Shown piece by piece: positions 42,924 through 53,461 of a DNA stretch of 64,000 nt. A program made the position numbers and the translations under genes. The notes beneath the pieces were generated by a model that made no database searches, had not been told where the DNA came from, and saw only the letters and a list, made by a program, of their open reading frames with translations. Each line of letters opens with the position of its first letter. Position 1 is the first letter of the stretch. Location of the stretch: positions 186,001 to 250,000 of the forward strand of contig JADNRV010000038.1 in the NCBI GenBank assembly GCA_015499995.1, written 5' to 3'. This stretch comes from Flammula alnicola. Its lineage: Eukaryota > Basidiomycota > Agaricomycetes > Agaricales > Strophariaceae.

Positions 42924-45173
42924 CTACTCTGGGATGCCGTCGTCACCAAACCACTCAACTGGGAGAAAGGTGAAGTCGAGGGCATCATATTCAGGCCGAG
43001 GGAGAGTGAATCGCGATGGAGTGGCGCTGAAATCGGCTGGATATGTGCCACCGATGCATGTGCGCTGTCGGGATCGGCATTGTCGTCGGAATCGGCACTT
43101 TCATCAGCTCCATCAGCCTCATCATGCTCATGCTCATGCTCATCGCTGGTGCTATCCTCATCCTCATTGCTAGTACTATCATCCTCGTTGCTGTCATCCT
43201 CTTCCTCATCGCTATCGTCCTCTTCCTGTGAATCGGCAGCGTCGTCACTTTGATCGGCATCGGCACCTGGGGAGTCGGGCACGGCCCCTCTGTTGAGCCA
43301 GGCATTGTCAGTATTGGGCATCCTGCGATTACCTCCATCGTCTGAATGTGTGGCATACCAGTTATCGACTGTAACTTCTGCAATAGGTTGGCCATCAGAG
43401 AATGGGTTTGGAGCTGGAGGAGGACCGGCATCCTCATGCGCAAGCCACCGTGAGGCGACCATTTCGGCCTCAAGATTGTCATCCGACGAGGTGTCGGAAT
43501 GGGTTGGAGCTGGAGGAGGACCGGCATCCTCATGCACAAGCCACCGTGAGGCGACCATTTCGGCCTCAAGATTGTCGTCCGACGAGGTGTCGGAATCGGC
43601 AGTCTCATCTGCAAGCCACCTGAGGCGAGAGTGTGGGCATCAATCACCTCCTCATCTGTTGACTCCCCTGCGTCGTCGTCGCCATGTTGCAACAACCATG
43701 CAGCGCCAACAGCGGCAGGCGATGTTGAGGCGGCATCGGCATCGGCATCGGCGTCGGGATCAGCAAGCCAGCATGGGGTGACAGCCTGAGCCGAGATGGA
43801 AGGTTGGTAGGGTGCTGCATGCGAGGTGCCAGCAGTGCCATGTGCAAAAACCATGCAGCGGCAACAGTAGCAGCGTCAACAGCAGGCGATGGTGGGGGCT
43901 GATCGGCAGCGGGGGCATCATCCTTATCGGCAAGCCATCGTGAGGCGATACCAGAGATGGATAGTTGGGAATCTTGGGATGTGGTTGTCTTCGTGTGGAA
44001 CGACCCGAAGTGTGCAGGAAATTGCAGAGTGGTAGCTGGAGGTGGGGTGTCGGCATCGGCAGACACCAAGCTGTATCGGGCTGTGCCGTTTGGCGTAGTG
44101 GGGCTGGCCACTGAAAATTCCCCAAGCAATTTCGCTTCCCTGATGCTGGTATTGTACCCAGATCGAAGGCGTTGCTTGGCGAAATGGCGGAGGTCGAGAA
44201 CATCTGCTTTCGTGAGGCGCTCACCCCAGGTCCACTTGAATGACGTGGGCGGCATGGCCTGAAGACGTCTCAGGTCTGCCTCTGCAGCCCCGGCGACCTG
44301 CCGAATCAACTCGCGTCTTTCCGAATCAGAAATATCAGCCGAGTCCGATGCCGATGCCGATCCAGATGTGCGTGCCTCCTTCAGAATAACTTCTCATGCA
44401 GTATGTAAAAGCCTGCTGCCCGACGCGTGGCGATAGCGACTTTGTTGCGTGATAATTCAGCCATGCTAGATGCGAAGTTCTTCAGACTCCTGAGTTCACC
44501 CAGGAGATCAGCAGCAATGGTGTGGTTGGCCGCGCACCGGCTGCAGTCGGCATCGGCATCGGCATCGGGTGTGGACGGTTGGAAGGGAGGAAGGGGGATG
44601 ATCTTTTGAGCAATCGACCCTGTCGCATCCATTTGTCGCTGGAGGCGGTAGTGTGTGAGGCACGTTTCGAGTGTTATGGCCGTAAGAAGCTGACGGTCGG
44701 CAGGCTGGCGAGTCATCATCCACCAGCTGAGGTGATAGTCCTTCACGACTCTCCAAAACTGTTCCTCCGTGGTGCCCACATCCAGCGTAGCAATGAAAGC
44801 CGAATTGAATTCAACCGGCAGATCGGCATCGGAGACCATCGCCAGGCTGTCAGCAAGTGACCGCAGCACGATCGGCACTTCGACGATCTGCCCGACTCCG
44901 GTCGCTATTCCAATGTATGACATAATAAACATCTTGAAGACCTTCAGAACTGGACATTTAGGCAAATTCAATGAAACTACGCACTAGTTCACGTTGCAGG
45001 CACCGCTGCATCCACTCTTGGTGCCGACCGTCGGACTTCGTTATGACAGCAAGGGCTTGCCGAAATCTTGACTCGCCATAATATATGACTTCCTGGACCT
45101 TGATGTGCCAGTTTTTATTTGAGCCATGCTGCAGATTGAAGGGGTTGAAGGTGCGGATAGAGTGGGAGGACAT
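42924..45173 (-). CDS. KDZ-element accessory gene A (unknown function)
   Basis: Starts at ATG 45173 (MSSHSIRTFNPFNLQHGSNK), 88 bp downstream of the transposase stop on the same strand. Exons continue at about 44960-44381 (GVGQIVEVPIVLRSLADSLA; SMAELSRNKVAIATRRAAGF), 44309-about 43870 (FKWTWGERLTKADVLDLRHF), and on through a long acidic region to the end EYDALDFTFLPVEWFGDDGI before TAG at 42924. The middle repeats a motif of the type ASRWL-x-x-x-DA followed by prolines at least four times, two of them in a recent 96-bp tandem duplication. Runs of Asp-Ala come from the GCCGAT hexamer. No known domain is recognised. Frame joins around 43620-43860 are uncertain. Confidence 0.55.
43404..43596 (-). 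repeat. Tandem duplication (97 + 96 bp) in accessory gene A
   Basis: Units 43404-43500 and 43501-43596 are nearly identical and each encode one ASRWL motif unit with its proline-rich tail. Confidence 0.9.
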
Positions 45174-48100
45174 TTTCACAGTGACAGTAATAGTGATAGA
45201 TGGATAAGATAAAGGGTTCTGCAAATTTTGTGATAGTAGGGTTAACAAATTAATATATAATTATAGTGGTGATTCATAATGTACATTTGTATTTTTAAAT
45301 GATTTGTCAGATATAAGTGCCAATTGACGCCACATGACAACTTTCCGATCGGCATATGCAGCGGCACCCGCAGTGAGAGGCCGACCACTGGTTAATGCCG
45401 ATTGCCAAGTCTTGCTCTTATGCATGAAATAACGCACGGTCCATTGCATCTCATACCTGACCAATATACACTCTTCACGCCATCTTTGAGTTTGCGCTCG
45501 GGCACGCAGCCAGTGGACACGTTTGACTGAAAATAGTTCAGGCAGGAATTGTTTATGGTGCAGAGGATCACTTACATTCCAGAATGGTTGCCGGGTCGGC
45601 ATCCGCTAAATCGGCATCGGCATCGGGCAAGATGTGACGTCTCACGGAATGCCAAATCCACGAAAGCTGGAGTGTTGTTGACCCTGGGGTGTTCGGCCGT
45701 AGAACGGCGGTGCTGGCTTTAATGTCTTCCTTCTTTAATAATCGGAATTTTTGCAAGGTTGCTTCATCAGCATGGAGGAGAACCAGACGGGCTCGGCATC
45801 GGCTGTAGACCTGGCAATGAAATGATATCCGCATGTTGAGATCCTTGACGGCGGCTCGACCCCGCGTACGGACCCCTTTTCGAGGTGCTGCCCGAATGAC
45901 ATCGGAGTATTGAAAGGATTTCTCGGCAATGAGTTCCCGTAACTGATTGAGGTGAGCTTTTGCCTGAGTTTTTCTGAGCGCTAACTCAATTTCATCGTAC
46001 ATGGGCCCGACATTTCCATTTGAAGGAAGGCAAAGTGTCTGGCGTTCGACAGGAATATCGTCATCAGCCGATGCCGACTGTTCCTCCGCTGCCGATGCCG
46101 AGTCGGGGTCTGGCGTAGCATCGCCGTCATTGATACCCTCAGCTACGTTGTCCCAATCCTCCATTGTCTCATCTTGCTCTGTCGTATCTGACCGTGTGGA
46201 CTGGAATGCACCTGCTGCAGCCTGAAGGCGGGCCAGCTCCGTCAGTAGGGGTGCCAAAGCTTTTCGGAGCTTTTCCATTTGCTGCCGATCGGGATCCCGA
46301 GGTTCACGTCCGAGTTGGCGTACACGCTGTCGAATATCCATTCTGGAATAGTTAGCACAAAGCAAGGCAAAGCGAATGAAACTTACTGTTTTTCCTCAAT
46401 CATCAGTGCAAACTCCAGCCAGATTTCAATTGCCGATCGGGGCCGATTAGCTGCCGATGCCGATTGGTCATCCGTCCCATCGGCCACGCGTGCCGCGTAT
46501 ATATCCATAGCCTTGGGATCGGTCAGTCGTCTTGCCTCGGCATCCTCAATATCAGTTTTCCAGCGTTCCACTGCTTGGGGACCAGCAGCTTCAGAGAGTT
46601 CAGTGAAATACTGTTGAAGATTGGCAAGGTTTTCGGATGCCTCTATGTGCCGTCGGCATAAAACTTTGGTTATGCGAAGCATCTTTTTATGGTTAGAATC
46701 ACAAGCAGAATCATCTATCACTTCCACACGATGCGCCAAGGTTGCCGTGCGTACGGTGGGAGAGATCGCATTCAATTCAGACCACAAAGGTTCCAGAATC
46801 TCGCCGATGGTCACAGCGGCGTCGGGAATAAATGAGGTAGCGTAGCGGAAGAAACATTCGTCTTTGTGGGCATGGACATGGAAGAGGCCGATCGCACGGT
46901 CGACCTTGAGGCCGGTCGGCAGCCGATTGCCGATTCGCTCTTGCAGGTGAACAAAGTACTGGCAGGCGATGTCGTAGATGATCATCACACCCTGGTCAGG
47001 ATCTACCCGAGTCGTTTCGAGTGCTTTAAGCAACGCAAAGTCCACATTCTTCTGCTGTTCACCCTTGAACAAATCCACGAGCGCGTTCGGCGCATAGCAA
47101 CCATGCCGAGCGCATGCAATGCCGACTAAGCCAGTGATATCACAGGCCGATGAGGCGAGTAGGGCGTTCATGATGGCCCTGAATGTATTTTCACACGGTG
47201 CTTTCTGACATGCGAAGTCAGTGTAATGAATCGGCATCGGCAGGGTGCCGACCACATAATCTTACCGTCAGTCTCTCAATTGCTATCTTGAGGAACGCGA
47301 AATATTCTTCACGCGTGGGGGCCATTCCACCACCTTCCGAAAGCCAAACATCTTTGGATGGCTTGGCCTGCCGAACATGGTCGGCCTTGAAATTGCCATC
47401 GGCAACAAAGACCCGTTGATACACAGCTCTGCAAGTACAAGTTAGGCATGCGCAACATTTTTACAATATCGTACCTGTTCAAATCATCTTTCCAATTGTC
47501 CGGCAGATTTATGCCGGGTTGAGGGCATGCCGGACAGTAATTCGCCAACTCCCCGGGGCCGACGTTCATTGGGTCTTTGCCATTGTGGCCGTAGCCAGCC
47601 CACTTCAATTTCTTCATCCATCTCCACAAACGGCTCATCCTTTGAAATTCGTTGTATAAATCCACGACGTCGGCCGGTGCCATCGGCATTGTCAATCGGC
47701 GCAGTAGCTGATAGAACTGATATGCCGATGCCTTCAGTTCCAGATTGCATAGTCGGAAGTAGTCGAGTGCCTGTGCCGAAAACAATGTGCGAATCCTGTG
47801 AAAACTGGCTGGCAGCAGTCGGCATGCAACAAGGTCGACCGGCAGTTGATCGGGCCCACGGCATCGGCATGATACCATCGCTAAATGATGGATGCCATTG
47901 GTATGCACTACCCGGACATAGGAATTGTTGAATGCATCGGCTGTAGGAATGTGTCCGGAGGTGCCACCTGACTGATCACCTGCGAACAAGTCCGCAGTGG
48001 GAGCGGCATCGGCATCGTCATCAGCGTTGGGCGTGGAGGCAGGTAGGAAGGCAAGGCAGCTACATCGGCATCGGCATCACCAACAACCGTACTGTCATCG

Positions 48101-49159
48101 GCCTCAGTGAAAAATACCGACTCCTCAATCGGCTCATCATCGAGGCGAGTTTCCTGTTGGTGATGCAAGTCATCTAGGTATTGTTGAAAGGTTTCATCCT
48201 CCATTGCCTCTGCGGCCTGATCTGGAATCCCGAATCCATCGTCTGCATCACGCATCTCAAAATCGACATTGATGCCCTGCCGATCGCCTCCCCCCTGCGA
48301 TGCCGATGCCGATCGGCTCAGATCCATCTGCTCGGTAGCGTCCTTTTGACCCTCGAACTCTTCAAGATAGTGTTTGTAAAACTTCAAAGTATCGCACAGA
48401 GGCTCGCCATCGTAGTGGCGCACAAGAATGTAAGTGCCGACCTCCCATAACTCGGCCGATCGGAAATGTGTGCCGGTCCATCGCTGTATTTTATGCATCG
48501 GATTGTCTTGATGTGTGTGGCGCATGCATTTTCGACACAGAGGGCTCGCCAGACTACAATCCTGGCATCTCCAGACTGCGTGAAGATTCTCATTACAGTG
48601 TGAACATCTGGAATGTTCAATCGGCAATGCTTCCCGGCATCAGGAAAAACACTTTTTCCCCAGGTCTTCCCAAGGAACTCCTAGGGCAGCCTAAGAGTGC
48701 TAGGTCAGTCAGGGTGCTCATATGCTCTTGGGCGTCAGTTAGGAGATAACTTTTCTTTAGGGTAACCTAGGGCGTCCCTAGGACACCCTAGGACGTACTG
48801 GAGGCAACCTAATGGTTTCCTAGATTTCAGTCAAATTTACTCAGAGTGTCCTAGGATAGCACAATTGATCTTAGGATTGGGTCAATTTGCATTTATTTTG
48901 CCCTGTAGTACCCTTGCTCAGCCTCTAAGCACACATTCACAGTAATTTTGAATCAATATATATTATAGTACAATACGGTACAAGGGTTATTAGATAAACT
49001 ACATAACTATCTATAGTTACATTTAATACATATCTGCTAAGCTGTCACCTGCAGGTACGGGTCAAAGCCCACGTACCTGCAATCTGCATGTACCCATCGG
49101 CATGAATGACAGGCAGAGAGGTGGGAAGCCATCTCTGGTTTCAGTAACCTCGACGACAA

Positions 49160-49400
49160 TACCTACACAAAAGAGGGGTGGGGGTTAGCAGCAGCGCAGG
49201 CGGGAGGTGGGCTGCTACGTACTTGGTGGCATTTATCATATCCCTTCCTCCCTGCTCCCACTGTGGTTTTGTGTCCAGTTTCAGTACCCTCGTTGTTATT
49301 ACCTGCACGAAAGAGGGATGGGGGTTAGCAGCGGCGCAGGTGGGGGGGTGGGCTCCTACGTACTTGGTGGCCTCATATTCCTCCCTGCTTCTGCCATGCT
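49160..49400. repeat. Direct repeat inside the nested element
   Basis: Two copies (about 49163-49262 and 49308-49390) share AAAGAGGGATGGGGGTTAGC-like, GCAGCGCAGG and CTACGTACTTGGTGGC words. A weaker third copy (GACGTACTGG) follows at about 49414-49460. Confidence 0.8.
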
Positions 49401-49954
49401 TTTGTAGTATCAATGTTAGCGGGGGCACAGCACTGGCAGGGTTGGGCTGTGACGTACTGGTTTTGGCACCCTTGGCATGTTTGGGTTGTACAGACGACAT
49501 TTGAGGTTGTGCAAATGGGCGGCAGTGCGAATCGGTGGCGGCACAAAGGGATCGTGGTGGTGCATCTGGTATATGTACAATGTTTGACATTGAAGAGGAG
49601 ACAAGGAAATGTCTCCTCGTATGACCTGTGGGTGGATTGGTGAGTCGGAGCTAGGGGCAGCGAGAGCAGAATGGAAAACAAGTCATATGACTCATCTCGC
49701 GACGCACCAGGTGGGTCTCCCTCTTCCAGGGCCTCCCCTTATTGTATATGATCTGTTTCTATCATCTACTCCTCTCAAAAGTTGGCCCACATCCCTAACA
49801 CGGGGAGGGGTGCAAACACCATCAGTGCAGTTGTTCAGTTTGGGCGAGGAAAGAGGGAGGGAAGATGAAGCGTAAGGTGAAGTTTGACTGCCAAACGAAA
49901 GTTCAACATGTCAGGTGACCCTCAATTCCAAACTCCGTTGGAGATGACTAATTT

Positions 49955-51040
49955 TCTGACTTAAGGAATTTCGCAAAGCTCAGATATAATCAGGTGACTA
50001 AACGTGTCGCGTCGCGCTCTCAGTTTCGTTGATTTCTGTGACGAATTTGCGACATGCATGTCGCAAATTCGTAACACCTTGCTGGATCATCACTCCCTCG
50101 GACCCTCTTTGCGACTCTGCGTTTGTCTGGCCAATCCGGTCATTCTCGGAAACTGCCGGATTACGGATCAGCAACGTTGAACGTTGTCGATCTTCGACTC
50201 CACGCCCTTCACCTCAACCCACTCTCTCTCGTTCCCCCTTCTTGTCGAGGGATATAGGTGGGCAGCAAGGGGACCGAGCGATCAAGGGGAGGCCCTAGTA
50301 GAGGGGGACCCACAAGGTACGTGAGCGGAACGAGTCGGCAGCACCGACTCGTTCCGCACTTCTACTTCAAACCACACACAGGGCGCTCACCTCTCCCCAC
50401 AGCTTGTACGAGGAGACGACGAACTGCTGTTCGTCGTCTCCTCAGATTCGAATGTCGTCTGCATCAGACGACGTTCGAATCTGTGCTTGGGACCTCGACC
50501 ACGGCCTTACACCACCCGCAAGCCCCATCCGCTGCGCCCTTTGGCGTCGCATACCCCGGCTCGTCATCCCGTCACCATCACCCACCGCCCACTCCCCTCG
50601 ACGATGAATCCACGACGCCCCAGGTGCATCGGCGATGACCCCAGATGCCGCGGTTGCATCGACGACGAGCACACGGTGCCGCGGGGCATCGACAACGACC
50701 CCACAACACCCCGGGTGCATCGACGACGAGCCCACGACGCCGCAGTTGCATCGTCACCGAATCCATGATGCCGCGGGTGCATCGACGACGACATCACCGT
50801 GCACCGCCAGCGTCTCGCCCAACGGCTGCCTACACCACCATCCGCTGCGCCATTTGGCGTTGCACACCCTGGTTCGTCATCTCGTCACCTTCACCCACCG
50901 CCCATTCCCCTCGTAACCAAGCCGTCGAGCGTGTCGCGTATGCGACACGTTCTATGAATCCTCCTTCACCACCCCACTACTCACCACCCTTCTACTTACA
51001 GGCCGAAAGAGGAGACGACGCCGTCGTCGTCTCTTACATT
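49955..51040. repeat. Series of hairpins and palindromes
   Basis: In order: a 32-bp perfect palindrome at 50041-50072 (arm ACGAATTTGCGACATG); a stem of 14 bp at 50325-50357 (GCGGAACGAGTCGG); a stem of 15 bp at 50410-50443 (GAGGAGACGACGAAC, loop TGCT); a stem of 19 bp with one mismatch at 50443-50483 (CAGATTCGAATGTCGTCTG, loop CAT); an 8-bp stem at 50930-50949 (CGTGTCGC); and a 9-bp stem at 51012-51033 (GAGACGACG). Several share the GGAGACGACG word. Confidence 0.85.
50590..50810. repeat. Decayed minisatellite, GGGTGCATCGACGACG family
   Basis: Imperfect units of about 30 bp built from GCATCGACGACGAGC and CACGACGCC words repeat through this stretch. Related units reappear at about 51550-51680 and 52265-52450 (GGGTACAACAACGCCAC, GGGTGCATCAACGACG). 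All six frames are open in places only because the unit length is near a multiple of three. Confidence 0.75.
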
Positions 51041-53268
51041 CGCGTTTGTCCTGGCCGCCACCCACCATCGATCATGGGTGCTCGCTCACCAAGCGCCCCC
51101 CACCAGCTACCCGGTTCCAACTGCAACACCACCACGACCGCCGCCGCCCCTCGTCCCAGCCTCTGCCACCCACTGCCCTTCCTCCAGGCTCACTGCCACC
51201 CCCTACTACCTTCGTTTTCGACATGGTGCCCCGCTCCCCAATCACTGCTACCCTACCATCCTATCGACTCTACCCCCTGCATCCACGATGGAGAGGGGAA
51301 CGAGAGCTGCACGACCAGCGCTGCTTGGATATGATGAGGATGAAGACCAGCCGCTGCTGCGTGGATACAATGAAGGCGAGCCGGAGATGGACCCACCGCT
51401 GTTTCAATATGACGATGAGGGCCGCCACCGCCGCCACCGCCGTTTCGATCCCACGAGGCGGATGCCCTCGCGGAACTCTCGTCCATCGTCCGAAGCTCCG
51501 CGAGCAGCAGCGGACACCCTGGCTTGTGCCCTTCAACGCCTCTGCCCACCTCGTTGACCGCTGCGGGTGCATAGACGCCGCGGGTACAACGATGACGACG
51601 CTGCGACAGCGAGGGCATCGACGATGAGCCCACGATACCGCGTGTCCAACTACGACGATGCCACAGCGGTGGGTGCATCGCAACTTTCCCCAACCCGAGC
51701 TATCACCCATGCTCGAGTGCTGCCGCATTCCCCCACAACGTCCGCTACCACCACCGTGCACTGCATATCTTCCTCCCCACTGCACCCCAGCGACATGCCC
51801 GCGCTCATCAATACCTCCATGCCCAGCTGGTCTACCCTGAATGACTTCTCCTCGCTCTCATCCTCCGCCGTCCCACGCCTGCTCGGCCACAACGCTCTCG
51901 TCGGGCTCACTGTTCAGTACCAGCAGCGGTGGTGCTGGCACCAGTGCCGGCGGTCTGCCTTGCACAATCCACGCCTTCAATGCATCCGCCGGCTCCGACT
52001 CGTTCTGCTCCAGCCCTCCAGCTCCACCGCCCAAAGACTACCCATCTACCAACAGCATGGCGGGATTCCCCCGCCACCACCATTTTGATATAATGACGAC
52101 CACCACCACCTGCCAGTGAATTCACTCGAAGCGGGAGCAGCGAGGCGAGGTAGGCGCAGCGAGGCGAGGTAGGTGCAGTGATTGAGGTGACAGCAAAGGG
52201 GCGGGCGGGTGCAGTGACGGCGAGGCCAGGTGACAGCAGGACGATGCTGCCACCGCTGCAACAATGAAGCTGTGATGGCGGGTGCATTGACGCTGCGGGT
52301 ACAACAACGCCACGGGTACAACAACGCCACGGGTACAACACCGCAGGTGCATCCACAATGACCCCACAATGACCCCACAACGCCGCGGGTCCAACAATGA
52401 TGGTGATGCCGCAACGGCGGGTGCATCAACGACGGGTGCATCAATGACGATGTCCCAGCGACGATGATGACGGCCCAGTGACAGTGTGAGCAAACATGGA
52501 AGACGTCAGATAATGTTTTAGATACAGCATCAAGTTTCCTACTAAAAGTTCTTATTTGTATCAAACACTTTGGTAATATAATTTTACATTATGTAGCTAT
52601 AAAATGAATTGTATTTGGAAAAAGGCCATCTAGATTCTTAGACTGCTCTGAAAGTGTCATAGGATATATTAAAATTGATACAACCTTCTGGGAAGTCTCC
52701 TGGTGTCACAGGAGTGTCATAGGATATATTAAAATTGATGGAACCTCCTGGGAAGTCTCCTGGCGTCACAGGAGTGTCCCAGGGCACATATAGTGCCCTG
52801 GAATGCCCTGGTAGTATGTCTTTCAGCCTAATTTTCCTAGGATGACCTGGGGCAAAAGTGTTTTTCCTGATGGGCTCAGTAGGGCTTCCAACAAATCGTC
52901 GATGTGTTCCACAAATTGTATTATGTAGTCCTTTTGGGTCTGATTCACGACATTAATAACATTTGCAGCATGAGATTGATCCATACCCTCACCTTGCGCT
53001 GCTTTGGATCGGCAATCAGCTCGGCATCGGGCATGTCGACATCGTTTAGAGTATAATCTACCTCATGGTGCGATGGTCCGGGAGGGGGTGTTTGTGCAGG
53101 TTGAGACTCCTCTGGAAGGAGAGCTACTTTCACTTTTGTTGTTTTTTGTTTTCCTGATCGTGTGGTAGTCGTCACTTTCTTAAATGTAATGGCGTCAGCT
53201 GCATCGACATCACCCTCCACCAAAATATTTCTTCGTCTCCTCGGACGCTTGCCTGCTTGAGAGCTCAT

Positions 53269-53461
53269 GGTACCGGAGGAAAGAAGATTTCGGAAAAGAT
53301 AACCGTCAGAATGTTTTTTTGTTATCGCCAGATGATCGGAATTTTTCTTTTGTAATGGACAGATGATCGGTCCTCGTGTTTTTATTTTCCATGTGATGAT
53401 ATATAAAGATAGTTTACATTTGGCCGATTGCTTCTTGTCAAAAAAAGACCTCTTTCTTCCC
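53269..53461. promoter_or_regulatory. Bidirectional promoter of the KDZ transposase and accessory gene B
   Basis: Only 193 bp separate the divergent start codons at 53268 (minus) and 53462 (plus). Two related words, AGATGATCGGAATTTT and AGATGATCGGTCCTC, at about 53330 and 53361, form a direct repeat. TATATAAAG at about 53399 is a TATA candidate for the rightward gene. Confidence 0.6.

Larger units (their letters stand above)
48641..52869. mobile_element. Nested 4.2-kb non-autonomous DNA element
   Basis: Ends are inverted copies beginning CAGGAAAAACACTTTTTCCC at the left, with one change (TTTTGCCC) at the right, then CAGGTC. AT lies directly outside each end (48639-48640 and 52870-52871); removing one AT plus the element restores the KDZ reading frame (LLSPCREALPIEHS). 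Subterminal DNA is rich in CCTAGG/CCCTGG words at both sides. The interior has no transposase: it contains direct repeats, a hairpin series and decayed minisatellites. Confidence 0.85.
45261..53268 (-). pseudogene. KDZ (CxC2) transposase interrupted by a nested element
   Basis: Start ATG 53268 (MSSQAGKRPRRRR). Exon 1 is 53268-52993, intron 52992-52940, exon 2 from 52939 (DYIIQFVEHIDDLLEALLSP). At 52870 the frame is cut by a 4.2-kb element and resumes at 48640 (REALPIEHSRC). The CxC2 zinc cluster follows (CSHCNENLHAVWRCQDCSLA, then CRKCMRHTH, RWTGTHF). Later blocks: HLAMVSCRC, YCPACPQPGINLP, then the RNase-H-fold core with candidate acidic residues in FVADGNFKADH (about 47400), IIYDIACQY (about 46973) and GEILEPLWSELN (about 46800). 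C-terminal exons run to the stop at 45261. Introns near 47473-47428 and 47241-47183. A further one-base slip lies near 48040. The insertion alone should stop production of an active transposase. Confidence 0.8.

Noticed and set aside
50258..52119. Several 90-230-codon open frames on both strands
   Set aside because: They follow the minisatellite unit and appear in opposite strands over the same bases; no domain and no consistent start.
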